DNA from: Enterovibrio coralii
Lineage (GTDB): Bacteria; Pseudomonadota; Gammaproteobacteria; Enterobacterales; Vibrionaceae
Direction of reading: 5' to 3'
Assembly (NCBI RefSeq): GCF_001559595.1
Contig: NZ_LNTY01000022.1
Coordinates: 1-64,000 of the forward strand
DNA: 64,000 bases
A model generated the notes under the pieces. It was not told the origin of the DNA, ran no database searches, and saw only the letters and a list, made by a program, of their open reading frames with translations. Below, in pieces: positions 50,141-59,009 of the stretch. The position numbers and the translations under genes are program-made. Position 1 is the stretch's first letter. Each line of letters opens with the position of its first letter.

Positions 50141-50170
50141 AGAGCCGATCGTGAGATCGGCTTTTTTTAT
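50141..50170 (+). terminator. yhhQ terminator
   Basis: AGAGCCGATC-GTGA-GATCGGCTTTTTTTAT, about 30 bases after the yhhQ stop. Confidence 0.9.
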
Positions 50171-50243
50171 GTCTGCGGGTTCATACGAAACGCTATAATC
50201 GAAAAACAGGCGAGATGACGCCCATGCAACAAGGAACTCCCTC

Positions 50244-50684
50244 ATGATTATTCGAGAAGGCACGCTGGCGGAAGCGGTGAACGTGCTCGGCCAAATCGAT
50301 GAATTTGCTCGTCAGGAAACGCTAGAATCACTCAAAAAACGCATTGGTGACAAACCCTTTCTCGTTCTGGTGGCCGATCAGGACGGCGAGTTGGTTGGGG
50401 TAAAAATTGGCTATCAGTTGGATGATGACTGTTTTTATAGCTGGCTGGGTGGCGTGACCAAACACGGTCGCCGCCGAGGTGTCGCGCAAGGACTGCTTCA
50501 TGCGCAAGAGCGATGGGTGGCAAAGCATGGCTACCGAAGTATTCGTGTGAAGTCGAGAAACTGCTTTGCAGGCATGCTGTGTCTGCTGCTGAACAATCAT
50601 TACCAAGTGGAACATCTCGAAAAGAAAGATTCACTGGATCAATACCGGCTTCATTTTGTGAAGAAGATCACGCAAGGCGCATAA
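50244..50684 (+). CDS. GNAT-family N-acetyltransferase
   Basis: A 146-residue GCN5-related acetyltransferase. The acetyl-CoA-binding motif A is GVTKHGRRRGVAQGLLHAQE (about 72-91), preceded by the beta-strand FLVLVADQDGELVGVKIGY. The usual C-terminal motif B follows (NHYQVEHLEKKD). The substrate cannot be told from the sequence. It is monocistronic and ends just before the Fur-regulated RyhB gene. Confidence 0.85.
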   Translation: MIIREGTLAEAVNVLGQIDEFARQETLESLKKRIGDKPFLVLVADQDGELVGVKIGYQLDDDCFYSWLGGVTKHGRRRGVAQGLLHAQERWVAKHGYRSIRVKSRNCFAGMLCLLLNNHYQVEHLEKKDSLDQYRLHFVKKITQGA

Positions 50685-50717
50685 AGCAGCAAAAAAGGCA
50701 AAAACATGCTTGCAGAT

Positions 50718-50736
50718 GATAATGAGAATGATTATT
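50718..50736 (+). promoter_or_regulatory. Fur box of ryhB
   Basis: GATAATGAGAATGATTATT agrees with the Fur consensus GATAATGATAATCATTATC at about 15 of 19 positions. It overlaps a -35/-10 pair (TTGCAG at 50710-50715 and TATTGT at 50733-50738, 17-bp spacer), so iron-loaded Fur should block this promoter. Confidence 0.88.
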
Positions 50737-50744
50737 GTTTAATT

Positions 50745-50890
50745 GTTCCGCGGCGATACGCAATCTCTTCGCTACTGAACACACGACATTGCTCACATTG
50801 CTTCCAGTATATGTTTTTGCATGAGACGCTAACGCAAGTTACGTTTTCAACTGATGCAGGCGACGCCCTCCAAAAGGCGTCGCTTTTTTC
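50745..50890 (+). ncRNA. ryhB: RyhB iron-responsive small RNA
   Basis: The core CACGACATTGCTCACATTGC, then TTCCAGTAT (about 50783-50810), is identical to the pairing core of E. coli RyhB. Upstream lies a Fur box over a promoter. Downstream a strong terminator GCGACGCC-CTCCAAAA-GGCGTCGC with six Ts ends at about 50889. The RNA is about 145 nt, longer than in E. coli, as in vibrios. With Hfq it should repress iron-using mRNAs such as sdhC or sodB when iron is scarce. The exact 5' end is inferred. Confidence 0.93.
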
Positions 50891-50899
50891 TTTTCTGGC

Positions 50900-51553
50900 T
50901 TATGCCAATTCCACCAGTTTTTTTACCAACTTATTGATACCTGATGCTGCTTCACTGACGGAAGTCGCCAGCATGTATGCTGGGGTGGAGAGCACGCGGC
51001 GACTTTGATCCAACACGAAGTCATCCACAGGGCAATCGATGTGTTCACCGCCCATGGCATTGAACGCTGCGGCTGTATCAGGATCGGTACCAATAGTGCC
51101 CTTGGCACCGGGACCGTATACGCTAGGGATCAAGATCGGCGAGATACACACATAACCCGCAGGCTTGTCTGCCTTGGCAAACGCGGTACAAGCTTCCAGC
51201 ACCTGATCGTGCACCGCCATGTTGGCACCGTTTACCGCAAAGTCGCTCAAATTTTTGGCAACGCCAAAGCCACCAGGCAGGAGCAGGGCATCAAAGTCAG
51301 CAGGGTTGAGTGCGGTGAGCGGTTGGATGTTCCCACGCGCGATGCGAGCGGCCTCGTCGAGGACGTTGCGTGTCTCGGTCGATTCTTCACCTGCGCGGTG
51401 ATTAATCACATGGTGCTGCTCGACATCAGGGGCGAAGCAATGCCAGCTTGCGCCAGATTGTTCGATGGCAAGCAAGGAGAGCACGGATTCATGGATTTCT
51501 GCGCCATCGTAAACACCACATCCTGAGAGAATTACAGCCACTTTTTTCATCAT
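50900..51553 (-). CDS. elbB: ElbB glyoxalase-like protein (DJ-1/PfpI superfamily)
   Basis: A 217-residue class I glutamine-amidotransferase-like protein of the ElbB (YhbL) group, long annotated as isoprenoid biosynthesis protein with amidotransferase-like domain. It begins MKKVAVILSGCGVYDGAEIH and has ALLLPGGFGVAKNLSDFA and the nucleophile-elbow-like AGYVCISP with Cys. E. coli ElbB has weak glyoxalase activity; the physiological role is unclear. The stop lies about ten bases beyond the RyhB terminator. Confidence 0.9.
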   Translation of the reverse strand: MMKKVAVILSGCGVYDGAEIHESVLSLLAIEQSGASWHCFAPDVEQHHVINHRAGEESTETRNVLDEAARIARGNIQPLTALNPADFDALLLPGGFGVAKNLSDFAVNGANMAVHDQVLEACTAFAKADKPAGYVCISPILIPSVYGPGAKGTIGTDPDTAAAFNAMGGEHIDCPVDDFVLDQSRRVLSTPAYMLATSVSEAASGINKLVKKLVELA

Positions 51554-52075
51554 CTAGTCCTCGGGGCATTGTTTGCTGGGTACGATCAAATTACATGTCG
51601 TCGCTGGGTGAGTAGACAGAGTATGCATAAACAATCGCCAAATTACCGAAATTTTGCACCTTGTGAGATCGCCAACAAAAAATCGGTGATCAGGAAAAAA
51701 TATTGAATAACTCGCAGTGGGAGAGAATTTCTTTTTCCACAGTCGATGATCTACGATCGATCCTGATCATGATCAAAGCATGATGTTTAAGTGTATAAAT
51801 TATAAAGATTTAATTTTGTGAATTTGAGAAAAATGCGCTGCGATCTGAAAGGCTAAAAATAAATACCAACAAACTTATCCACAGGAGTGTCTGGTTTAAA
51901 CTGTGGTGGAAAATGATATTCACAGAGGAAATTGTTCTTTTTGACCATTATGGCGTCAGTTAGGGCTGTTTGGTTGGGTTTATATCGCACACAGATATCA
52001 CATTCGTGGGTACACAGTTCTTTCGAGTCATGGCATCCTTAGCCATCAATCATTTTCAGGTTAGCTTATAACGTT
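51554..52075. promoter_or_regulatory. polA upstream region with DnaA boxes and clustered GATC sites
   Basis: No gene is present in about 520 bp. A perfect DnaA box TTATCCACA lies at 51875-51883, a consensus-matching TTTTCCACA at 51733-51741 and a weaker ATATTCACA at 51916-51924. Nine GATC sites fall between 51580 and 51850, five of them within about 35 bp (51744-51777). A very AT-rich stretch follows (51780-51835). DnaA-dependent polA expression is known in E. coli, which offers one explanation. The canonical Vibrio oriC neighbours (mnmG, mioC) are absent, so I do not call an origin. Confidence 0.6.
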
Positions 52076-54865
52076 ATGGCGACGACTTCTGATAACCCGT
52101 TGATCCTGGTCGACGGCTCTTCTTACCTTTACCGCGCGTATCACGCCTCTCCTAACTTGACCAACCCGAAGGGCGAACCAACGGGAGCCGTATATGGTGT
52201 GGTCAACATGCTTCGCAGCCTGGTAAAACAGTACCCACAGTCAAATGTGGCAGTGATCTTCGATGCGAAGGGCAAAACATTCCGTGATGACATGTACGCA
52301 GAGTACAAGGCCAATCGTCCGCCAATGCCGGATGATCTGCGCAGCCAGATCGCGCCGCTGCACCAGATCATCGAAGCGATGGGCTTTCCAATGCTGGTTA
52401 TTGAAGGCGTCGAAGCGGATGACGTTATCGGTACCTTAGCGGATCAAGGTTCTAAAGCGGGCATGCCAATTCTTATCAGCACCGGTGATAAAGACTTGGC
52501 GCAGCTGGTGGATGAGAACGTCACACTGATCAACACCATGACCAACGTCATCATGAATCCGCAAGGCGTTCACGACAAATACGGCTTTGGCCCAGAACAC
52601 ATCATCGATTACTTGGCCTGATGGGTGACAAGGTCGATAACATTCCGGGCGTACCGGGTGTCGGTGAGAAGACGGCGACAGCCTTATCGCGGGTATCGGT
52701 GGTCTGGATGCGCTGTTTGAGAACTTAGATAAGATTGCGGATCTGGGTTTCCGTGGTTCAAAGACCATGGCGAAGAAGCTGGAAGACAATAAAGAAAACG
52801 CGTATCTCTCTTACCAGCTTGCAACCATCAAACTAGATTGTGAACTGCCATACAAACCTGAAGAGCTGGTTAACCGCAGTGCGGACAATGAAAAGCTGGT
52901 TGAGCTGTTCACTGAACTGAACTTCAAACGCTGGTTGGCAGAAGCACAAAGCGGCAGCGCAGGTGTGGATGCGGTGGCCGAGCGTGCGTCTTCAGGCGCA
53001 AGTGCACCGGCGGCTGAAAAGGCCGAGGTGACCTTTGAAGCGGCCTCGATTGATCGCAGCCAGTACGAAACCATTCTGACCGAAGAAGCCTTCCGCGCAT
53101 GGATGGACAAGCTAGATAAAACGGATGTTGTGGCGTTCGACACTGAAACCGATAGCTTGGATTACATGGAAGCGAACCTCGTGGGTATCTCTTTTGCAGT
53201 TGCAGAAGGTGAGGCGGCGTATCTGCCACTGGCGCACGATTATCTGGATGCACCTAAGCAGCTTGATCGCGACTGGGTACTGGCCGAGATGAAACCTTGG
53301 CTAGAAAATGCCGGCGCATTGAAGGTAGGCCAGAACCTGAAATATGACGCGAGCGTGTTGGCGCGTTACGACATTGCGATGAAAGGCATTGCTTACGACA
53401 CCATGTTGGAGTCATACGTGTTTAACAGTGTGGCAGGCAAGCACGACATGGACAGTCTGGCGATGCGTTACCTGCAGCATAAGTGCATCAGCTTTGAAGA
53501 GATTGCCGGTAAAGGTAAAAAACAACTGACCTTTAACCAAATCGAGATGGATCAAGCATCGCCGTATGCCGCTGAAGATGCCGATGTGACGCTACGTCTG
53601 CACAATGTGTTGATGGCACACCTCAAAGCGGATGAGAAACTCAAGGTTATCTTTGAGCAATACGAAATGCCGCTGGTGCCAGTGCTGTCGCGCATGGAAC
53701 GTCATGGCGTCTTGATCAGTGCTGAAATGCTGGCGCAGCAATCTCAAGAAATCGCGGTTCGTTTGGACGAGCTCGAAAAAGAAGCCTTTGAGCTGGCGGG
53801 TGAAGAATTTAATTTGGCTTCACCAAAACAGCTTCAAGCTATCTTGTTTGAAAAGATGGGTCTGCCAGTGGTGAAGAAAACCCCATCAGGCACACCCTCT
53901 ACCAATGAAGAAGTGCTGCAAGAGCTGGCACTGGACTACCCGCTGCCAAAACGCATTTTGGAATACCGAGGTCTGGCGAAACTGAAATCGACCTACACCG
54001 ACAAGCTGCCAAAAATGGTGAAACCGGCAACAGGCCGCGTGCACACCTCTTACCATCAAGCCGTCACGGCAACCGGTCGTTTGTCATCAACCGATCCAAA
54101 CCTGCAGAACATTCCAATTCGTAACGACGAAGGCCGTCGTATTCGTCAGGCGTTTATCGCACCCGCGGACAAAACCATTCTGGCTGTCGACTACTCGCAA
54201 ATCGAACTGCGCATCATGGCGCACCTGTCAGGTGACGAAGCCCTGATTGACGCGTTCCGTCACGGTAAAGACATCCACAGTGCGACGGCGGCTGAGGTGA
54301 TGGGCATTGATATCAGTGATGTCACCTCGGAAATGCGTCGCCGCGCGAAAGCCATCAACTTCGGTCTTATCTATGGCATGAGTGCTTTTGGTCTGGCGAA
54401 GCAGTTGGGTATTCCGCGTGGTGAAGCGCAGCAATATATGGAGCGTTACTTTGAACGCTACCCAGGTGTGCGCCAATACATGGAATCAACGCGTCTGCAG
54501 GCATCGGAGCAAGGCTACGTTGAGACTATCTTTGGGCGTCGTTTGCAACTGCCAGAAATCAAATCAAGCAATGCAATGCGCCGTAAAGGGGCTGAGCGTG
54601 CGGCTATCAACGCCCCAATGCAGGGTACGGCTGCGGATATCATCAAGCGTGCAATGATTTTGGTGGATGCGTGGATTCAGACCCAACCGGAAGGGCGTGT
54701 TGCTTGATCATGCAAGTACACGATGAATTGGTTCTGGAAGTAGATACCGCACATCTGACGGACGTTGAGCAACAAGTTTGTAAGCTGATGGAGTCTGCGG
54801 CATTGCTCGAAGTTCCATTGGTTGCTGAGTCTGGAAGCGGCGAAAACTGGGATCAGGCGCATTAA
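52076..54865 (+). CDS. polA: DNA polymerase I PolA (frame broken three times)
   Basis: About 930 residues after correction, the usual length. The 5'-3' exonuclease domain (1 to about 290) begins [17 protein letters not shown]. The 3'-5' exonuclease keeps its metal motif ([11 protein letters not shown]), so proofreading should be active. The polymerase domain has [52 protein letters not shown] and [10 protein letters not shown]. Single bases are missing near 52618 (GCCTGATG), 52683 (GCCTTATC) and 54704 (GTTGCTTG), mostly at C or T doublets. The start is ATG 52076. A terminator follows. Confidence 0.94.
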
Positions 54866-54914
54866 TACGCACCTTTGAGCGCGATGTGAATCACATAAGC
54901 ACTTAAATTTTATA

Positions 54915-54948
54915 GCGAAAAAAGCCCGTAAAAACGGGCTTTTTTTAT
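54915..54948 (+). terminator. polA terminator
   Basis: AAAAAAGCCCGT-AAAA-ACGGGCTTTTTTTAT, about 50 bases after the polA stop. Confidence 0.92.
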
Positions 54949-55045
54949 GCATGTGGACAAACAAATGAAAACAAAATGACCGAAATTATGAAAAAAACTA
55001 CGTAAAGGGTTTTCTTAATCGGCCATTTGATATACAGTAAATGAC

Positions 55046-55154
55046 GTAGGGTACAGAGGTAAGATGTTCTATCTTTCAGACCTTTTGTTTCACGTTATTG
55101 GATTTAGCTGATTCAGCAGCCCCGGTTGACGAATGTCGACCGGGGCATTTTTTA
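55046..55154 (+). ncRNA. spf: Spot 42 small RNA
   Basis: The RNA begins GTAGGGTACAGAGGTAAGAT, then GTTCTATCTTTCAGACC, identical to the first 37 nt of E. coli Spot 42 that hold its main pairing regions. It ends in a terminator CCCCGGT...ACCGGGG with a T tract. A TATACA -10-like element lies at 55031-55036. The position between polA and engB is the conserved one. Spot 42 is a cAMP-CRP-repressed, Hfq-dependent regulator of secondary carbon-source genes. Confidence 0.96.
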
Positions 55155-55308
55155 TGTGTCAAATTCCACTTCGCGTCCTTTCGTTTAACTCCAATTAAAT
55201 CCTTTAAATACAATGATATATAAAGTAACTCTTTATTGTGGTCGTATTTTGTTACCTTTTATTAGAGTAATTACTTTAAATTGGGCGCAGTGACGTTATA
55301 ATGACCAC

Positions 55309-55409
55309 TGCTTCTTGTTCTTGATGTGATTCGGTGGCTTGTTACTGACTTTTGACAGGCGACCACACGTTATTTCTAGCCGATTTGAATGTTCAAATCG
55401 GTTTTTTTT
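55309..55409 (+). ncRNA. probable small RNA downstream of spf
   Basis: A -10 box TATAAT (55297-55302) is followed about 75 bases later by a perfect 10-bp terminator stem, CCGATTTGAA (55380-55389) with TTCAAATCGG (55392-55401), and nine Ts. No ORF with a ribosome-binding site lies between. Promoter and terminator enclose about 100 nt. Vibrionaceae are reported to carry a further sRNA close to spf (VSsrna24 in Aliivibrio salmonicida); I recall this only in outline and have not aligned the two. Confidence 0.6.
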
Positions 55410-55674
55410 TGCTCATCTTATTCTGTAACTCACTTCCAGCTCATTTGTCATGAAACAACATGTAGCAAACTTGATATTTATCATTAAAAAATAAGTTTAA
55501 GCAAAATGTTAAAACATGATTTTTATCAGTCGCTTAATGGCGGTGTTTGAAAGGGGAGTTGAGCGATGAGGGAAAGATACGCGGTGTTTGGTTGGCTCAA
55601 ACTTGCAGGGTTGGGAAATATCACTGACACTCAGTGTATAACGACTAAAACAAACCTCCTATTTCTCTCCCGTT

Positions 55675-55700
55675 ACCCCACCCATGAGGTGGGGTTTTTA
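55675..55700 (+). terminator. orphan plus-strand terminator before engB
   Basis: CCCCACC-CATGA-GGTGGGG and then five Ts, pointing along the plus strand. The T tract lies on that side only, so it is not the engB terminator. No annotated plus-strand gene ends here. Something short starting after 55410 is probably transcribed into it. Confidence 0.65.
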
Positions 55701-55732
55701 TTTCGAAAGCTATCGTCCGTGAAAGGGGCGAT

Positions 55733-56395
55733 TTATGCTCCAGCTTCCGCGTTGTCGTCGCCTGCTTCTACGTCTTCAACCATGCCTTCATACGTTGGGA
55801 AGTACCAACCATCTAGCTTCTTACGCAGTTTGTCGACGCCAATGCCTTTCAGTGATGAATACAATTCAACTTCCACATCACCACCAAAGTCTTTCGCTGC
55901 TTCACGCACTTTGGTCAACTCCGCTTTGCGTGCACCGCTTTTCAGCTTGTCACATTTGGTCAGCAGAGCCAGAACAGGCAAATTACTGTCTACGGCCCAG
56001 AAAATCAGGTCCTGATCCAATTCTTTCAGTGGGTGACGAATGTCCATCAATACCACCAAGCCTTTTAGCTGTTGGCGTTTTTGCAGGTATTCACCCAGTG
56101 ACTTTTGCCATTTTTTCTTCATTTCCAGAGGAACTTGCGCAAAGCCATAGCCTGGAAGGTCAACAATGTGGCATCCCTCATCCACTTTAAACAGGTTGAT
56201 CAATTGTGTGCGACCCGGCGTTTTACTGGTTTTAACTAGACTTTTATTGTCACACAATCTATTGATAGAACTAGACTTACCTGCGTTAGAGCGACCCGCA
56301 AAGGCAACTTCAATGCCTGTGTCAGCTGGCAGCGCACGGATGTCGGGTGCACTGGTGATAAAGTGGGTCTTGCGATAGTTGAGTGAAGGATTCAC
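55733..56395 (-). CDS. engB: ribosome-biogenesis GTPase EngB (YsxC/YihA)
   Basis: A 220-residue essential GTPase needed for 50S ribosome assembly. G1 is [18 protein letters not shown]2 [11 protein letters not shown]3 [10 protein letters not shown]4 LTKCDKL and G5 YSSLKGIG. The acidic C-terminal tail ([14 protein letters not shown]) is longer than in E. coli. It converges with the spf region, as in other gammaproteobacteria. It is divergent from the cytochrome c4 gene, about 150 bp apart. Confidence 0.95.
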   Translation of the reverse strand: MNPSLNYRKTHFITSAPDIRALPADTGIEVAFAGRSNAGKSSSINRLCDNKSLVKTSKTPGRTQLINLFKVDEGCHIVDLPGYGFAQVPLEMKKKWQKSLGEYLQKRQQLKGLVVLMDIRHPLKELDQDLIFWAVDSNLPVLALLTKCDKLKSGARKAELTKVREAAKDFGGDVEVELYSSLKGIGVDKLRKKLDGWYFPTYEGMVEDVEAGDDNAEAGA

Positions 56396-56544
56396 TGTTA
56401 ACTCCGTCTCGACTTTATGTAGTCGACTGATTACTTTTATGTGAAATTGTGTAAAATGAACGTGCTCGGTTTTTGCTCAACGATTGTATCACGAAGACGT
56501 GAGCACCGTGGTATTGGAAGCTTGATAATTATAAACGGAATGTC

Positions 56545-57162
56545 ATGAAGAAATTAGCGCTACTACTCACCTTACTTGCGAGTTTTACCGCCCATGCGCA
56601 GGGAGATGCAGAAGCAGGTAAAGCAAAATCAGCCACTTGCGCCGCATGCCACAGTGCTGACGGCAACAGTCTTATCCCTGCAAATCCTGTGTTGGCTGGC
56701 CAACACGAAAAATATCTGTTTAAGCAGTTAAAAGAATTCAAGCTCGGTATGCAAACTGGCGGCGAACAAGGCCGTTACAATGCTGTGATGGCAGGCATGG
56801 TTGCACCGCTGTCTGAGCAAGACATGGCAGACCTTGCAGCATTCTATGCATCACAAACTGCCAAACCTGGCACCACACCTGAATCGGCTATCGAAGTGGG
56901 TGAAGAGCTTTACCTCGCCGGTGACAAAGAGCGCGGCATCGCAGCATGTATCGCTTGTCATGGTCCGCGTGGTAACGGTACTGCACTGTCAGGCTTCCCG
57001 AAAATCTCTGGTCAGCATGCTGAATACGTTCAGGCGCAGTTGGTCATGTTCCGTGATGGCGTGCGTAACAACGACCTCAACGGCATGATGCAAATCGTTG
57101 CGGCCAAGCTCACTGACAAAGAAATCGAAGCGATTTCGCAATATGTGGGTGGTCTGCACTAA
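56545..57162 (+). CDS. dihaem cytochrome c4
   Basis: A 205-residue periplasmic cytochrome. A signal peptide MKKLALLLTLLASFTAHAQG with an AHA cleavage site is followed by two similar c-type domains with haem-binding CAACH (about residue 32) and CIACH (about 134), each with a later Met ligand. Cytochrome c4 passes electrons from the bc1 complex to terminal oxidases such as cbb3. It lies next to engB, as in Vibrio and Pseudomonas. It ends in a terminator. Confidence 0.94.
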   Translation: MKKLALLLTLLASFTAHAQGDAEAGKAKSATCAACHSADGNSLIPANPVLAGQHEKYLFKQLKEFKLGMQTGGEQGRYNAVMAGMVAPLSEQDMADLAAFYASQTAKPGTTPESAIEVGEELYLAGDKERGIAACIACHGPRGNGTALSGFPKISGQHAEYVQAQLVMFRDGVRNNDLNGMMQIVAAKLTDKEIEAISQYVGGLH

Positions 57163-57187
57163 GCGTTTCGCTTTACAGACACAGTGA

Positions 57188-57217
57188 AGAAAAAGGCAGC
57201 TTAGCTGCCTTTTTTTG
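57188..57217 (+). terminator. cytochrome c4 terminator
   Basis: AAAAAGGCAGC-TTA-GCTGCCTTTTTTT, about 26 bases after the stop codon. Confidence 0.9.
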
Positions 57218-57410
57218 TTTTTATTGCCTATTTTTCCATGGTGTTTGTAAGCGATCCGCCATTCGAAGCCTAGAAAGTTGCCTGAAAATTTGCCGTTTTT
57301 TATTTTTTTGTTCTATCTTTCATAGAGATAAACAAGACATGCTTTATCGCTATGTCTGAATTGTGATGCATCGCCTGTTTTACATCTCAGAGATACGTAA
57401 ACTTATCTAT

Positions 57411-57768
57411 GTCGACAGGGAGCTCGACAGGGAAAAGGACAATCAGGACGATATCGCAGGGCAGCGGTAAGGATTCAAACGGAATTTGGCGTGGAACGCT
57501 CAGTGATCAGGGTTGATTGCAGTCTGGATGACTAACGTGTGAAGGGATCACACGACAGGACACCTTCAGGACGAAGGAAAGGACACACACCAGGATGGTG
57601 ACGAAAACAGGGTGTTTGTGAGTAGATAACTCAAATAAAAATGGCAGGATGCCTTATTGCAAACGGAAAATTGTTCACCGGGATGTGGTGTTGCTGTTAG
57701 GGATGAAAACGGTAAATACCGTTCTTAGGAACGCTATAGAGCGACAGGCTTTGCCTGTCGCTTTTTTC
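57411..57768 (+). ncRNA. csrB: CsrB-family small RNA (CsrA antagonist)
   Basis: The transcript should begin GTCGACAGGGAG, exactly as E. coli CsrB. It contains 19 GGA motifs in about 330 nt, many as CAGGA, AAGGA or AGGGA, several in hairpin loops such as CACCAGGATGGTG and GGCAGGATGCC. It ends in a terminator GCGACAGGC-TTT-GCCTGTCGC with six Ts. These GGA sites bind and titrate CsrA. A dyad TTTAC-ATCTCAGAGATAC-GTAAA (57379-57401) just upstream might be a regulator site. Vibrios carry several such RNAs, so whether this is csrB1, B2 or B3 is undetermined. Confidence 0.92.
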
Positions 57769-57820
57769 TTATTCAACTTTCTGCTACATTTCCGCCATTC
57801 AATTTGGTGTAGAAATCCCC

Positions 57821-58467
57821 ATGTCACTTGAATGCCCTCTATGTAGATCAGCGGATGTTGCTGATTTCGAGCAGGATAGACGCCGTCGCTACTTTCGTTG
57901 TCAGGATTGTTATCTGGTCTTTGCAGACCCAGACTGCCTGCTGCCGCCGGAAGAAGAAAAAGCCGTATACGATCAGCATGAAAATTTTGTTGAAGATGAA
58001 GCTACCGCGCTTTCCTGAATCGCCTTGCTTCACCTTTGATGCAACGGCTCGGTGAGGGAACCTTTCAAGGATTAGACTTTGGGTGTGGCCCTGGCCCAGC
58101 ATTGGCAGCAATGCTGACAGAAGCCAGCCATGACATGACAATCTATGATCCCTATTTCGCGCCCAATGCGACTGCATTGGAGAAGACATATGACTTTGTC
58201 ACCTGCACCGAAGCAATTGAACACTTTTACACACCTCACAAGGAATGGAGACTGTTGCTGAGTTTGGTTAAGCCCGGAGGCTGGTTGGCTTTTATGACCA
58301 AACTTGTGATCGATGCTGATGCTTTCAAAAGCTGGCATTACAAAAACGACCCAACCCACGTGAGCTTCTTCAGTCGCGAAACGTTTAGCTTCTTAGCAGA
58401 CCGTGATGGTCTTGACGTGGACTTTGTTGGTAACGACGTAATATTACTGAGGAAGAGAAACGAATGA
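57821..58467 (+). CDS. SAM-dependent methyltransferase with N-terminal zinc ribbon (frame broken once)
   Basis: A protein of about 215 residues. The N-terminus has two Cys pairs (CPLC and CQDC), a small zinc ribbon. The class I methyltransferase fold follows: GLDFGCGPGPALAAML (SAM loop), MTIYDPYF, FVTCTEAIEHFYTPHKEW and LVKPGGWLAFMT. One G is missing near 58001 (GAAGCTACC for GAAGGCTACC), and repair gives YRAFLNRLASPLMQRL. The substrate is unknown. Its end overlaps yihI by four bases, suggesting an operon with yihI and the DUF2489 gene. Confidence 0.88.
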
Positions 58468-59009
58468 CCCGCAAGAAAAAAGGCCGCAAAGTTGGCTCTG
58501 AAGGGCCAGCACAATACAACGAAAAGTCACTGAGCCGCGATGATGTTGCTGCTCTGGCTCGTAAGCGCAAAAACAAGCGCAAAGGCCTGAAAGCTGGCTC
58601 TCGCCACTCTGGTGGTAAAGAAGAGCAAATACGTATTGCGCAGCAACAACGCGACCCGCGTCTTGGCAGCAAAAAGCCAATTCAATTGGTTGTTGAAGCG
58701 AAGCCGCATCCAAAATCTGCCGCTGCGAAGAAAGCACGCAAACTGAGTGCTGAGCAAGAGCTGGAGATGCTGGAAAATGATGCACAACTAAATGTGCTGC
58801 TCGACCGTATTGAAAACGGTGAGAAGCTGGGTGCTGGTCTACAGTCTTACGTGGATGAGAAACTGGATCGCATCGAAGCATTGATGAAGCAGCTAGGCAT
58901 CTTCGACGAAGAAGAGCCAGAAGTAGAAGAAAAGCCGAAGCAATCGAAACGCCGTGGCGATGACGATTTGCTGGCTGAGTTTGAAAACTTCAAATTTGAT
59001 CAGGAGTAA
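58464..59009 (+). CDS. yihI: Der GTPase-activating protein YihI
   Basis: A 181-residue, very basic then acidic protein. The N-terminus TRKKKGRKVGSEGPAQYNEK and KGLKAGSRHS is diagnostic of YihI. A helical core follows (LDRIENGEKLGAGLQSYVDE) and then an acidic tail. YihI stimulates the GTPase Der (EngA) and so tunes 50S ribosome assembly. It overlaps the methyltransferase gene and is followed at once by the DUF2489 gene. Confidence 0.93.
   Translation: MTRKKKGRKVGSEGPAQYNEKSLSRDDVAALARKRKNKRKGLKAGSRHSGGKEEQIRIAQQQRDPRLGSKKPIQLVVEAKPHPKSAAAKKARKLSAEQELEMLENDAQLNVLLDRIENGEKLGAGLQSYVDEKLDRIEALMKQLGIFDEEEPEVEEKPKQSKRRGDDDLLAEFENFKFDQE

Noticed and set aside
50706..51008. 100-codon plus-strand frame over the RyhB region
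   Set aside because: It runs through the Fur box, the RyhB core and its terminator into the antisense of elbB; the RNA explanation fits every element better.
51580..51930. Chromosomal origin (oriC) upstream of polA
   Set aside because: Features are origin-like but too few DnaA boxes are present and none of the usual oriC neighbours is nearby; kept as a finding only.
55566..56015. 149-codon plus-strand frame into engB
   Set aside because: The 3' two-thirds are antisense to engB and it reads through a terminator. Only its first codons might be coding, which is noted as a finding.
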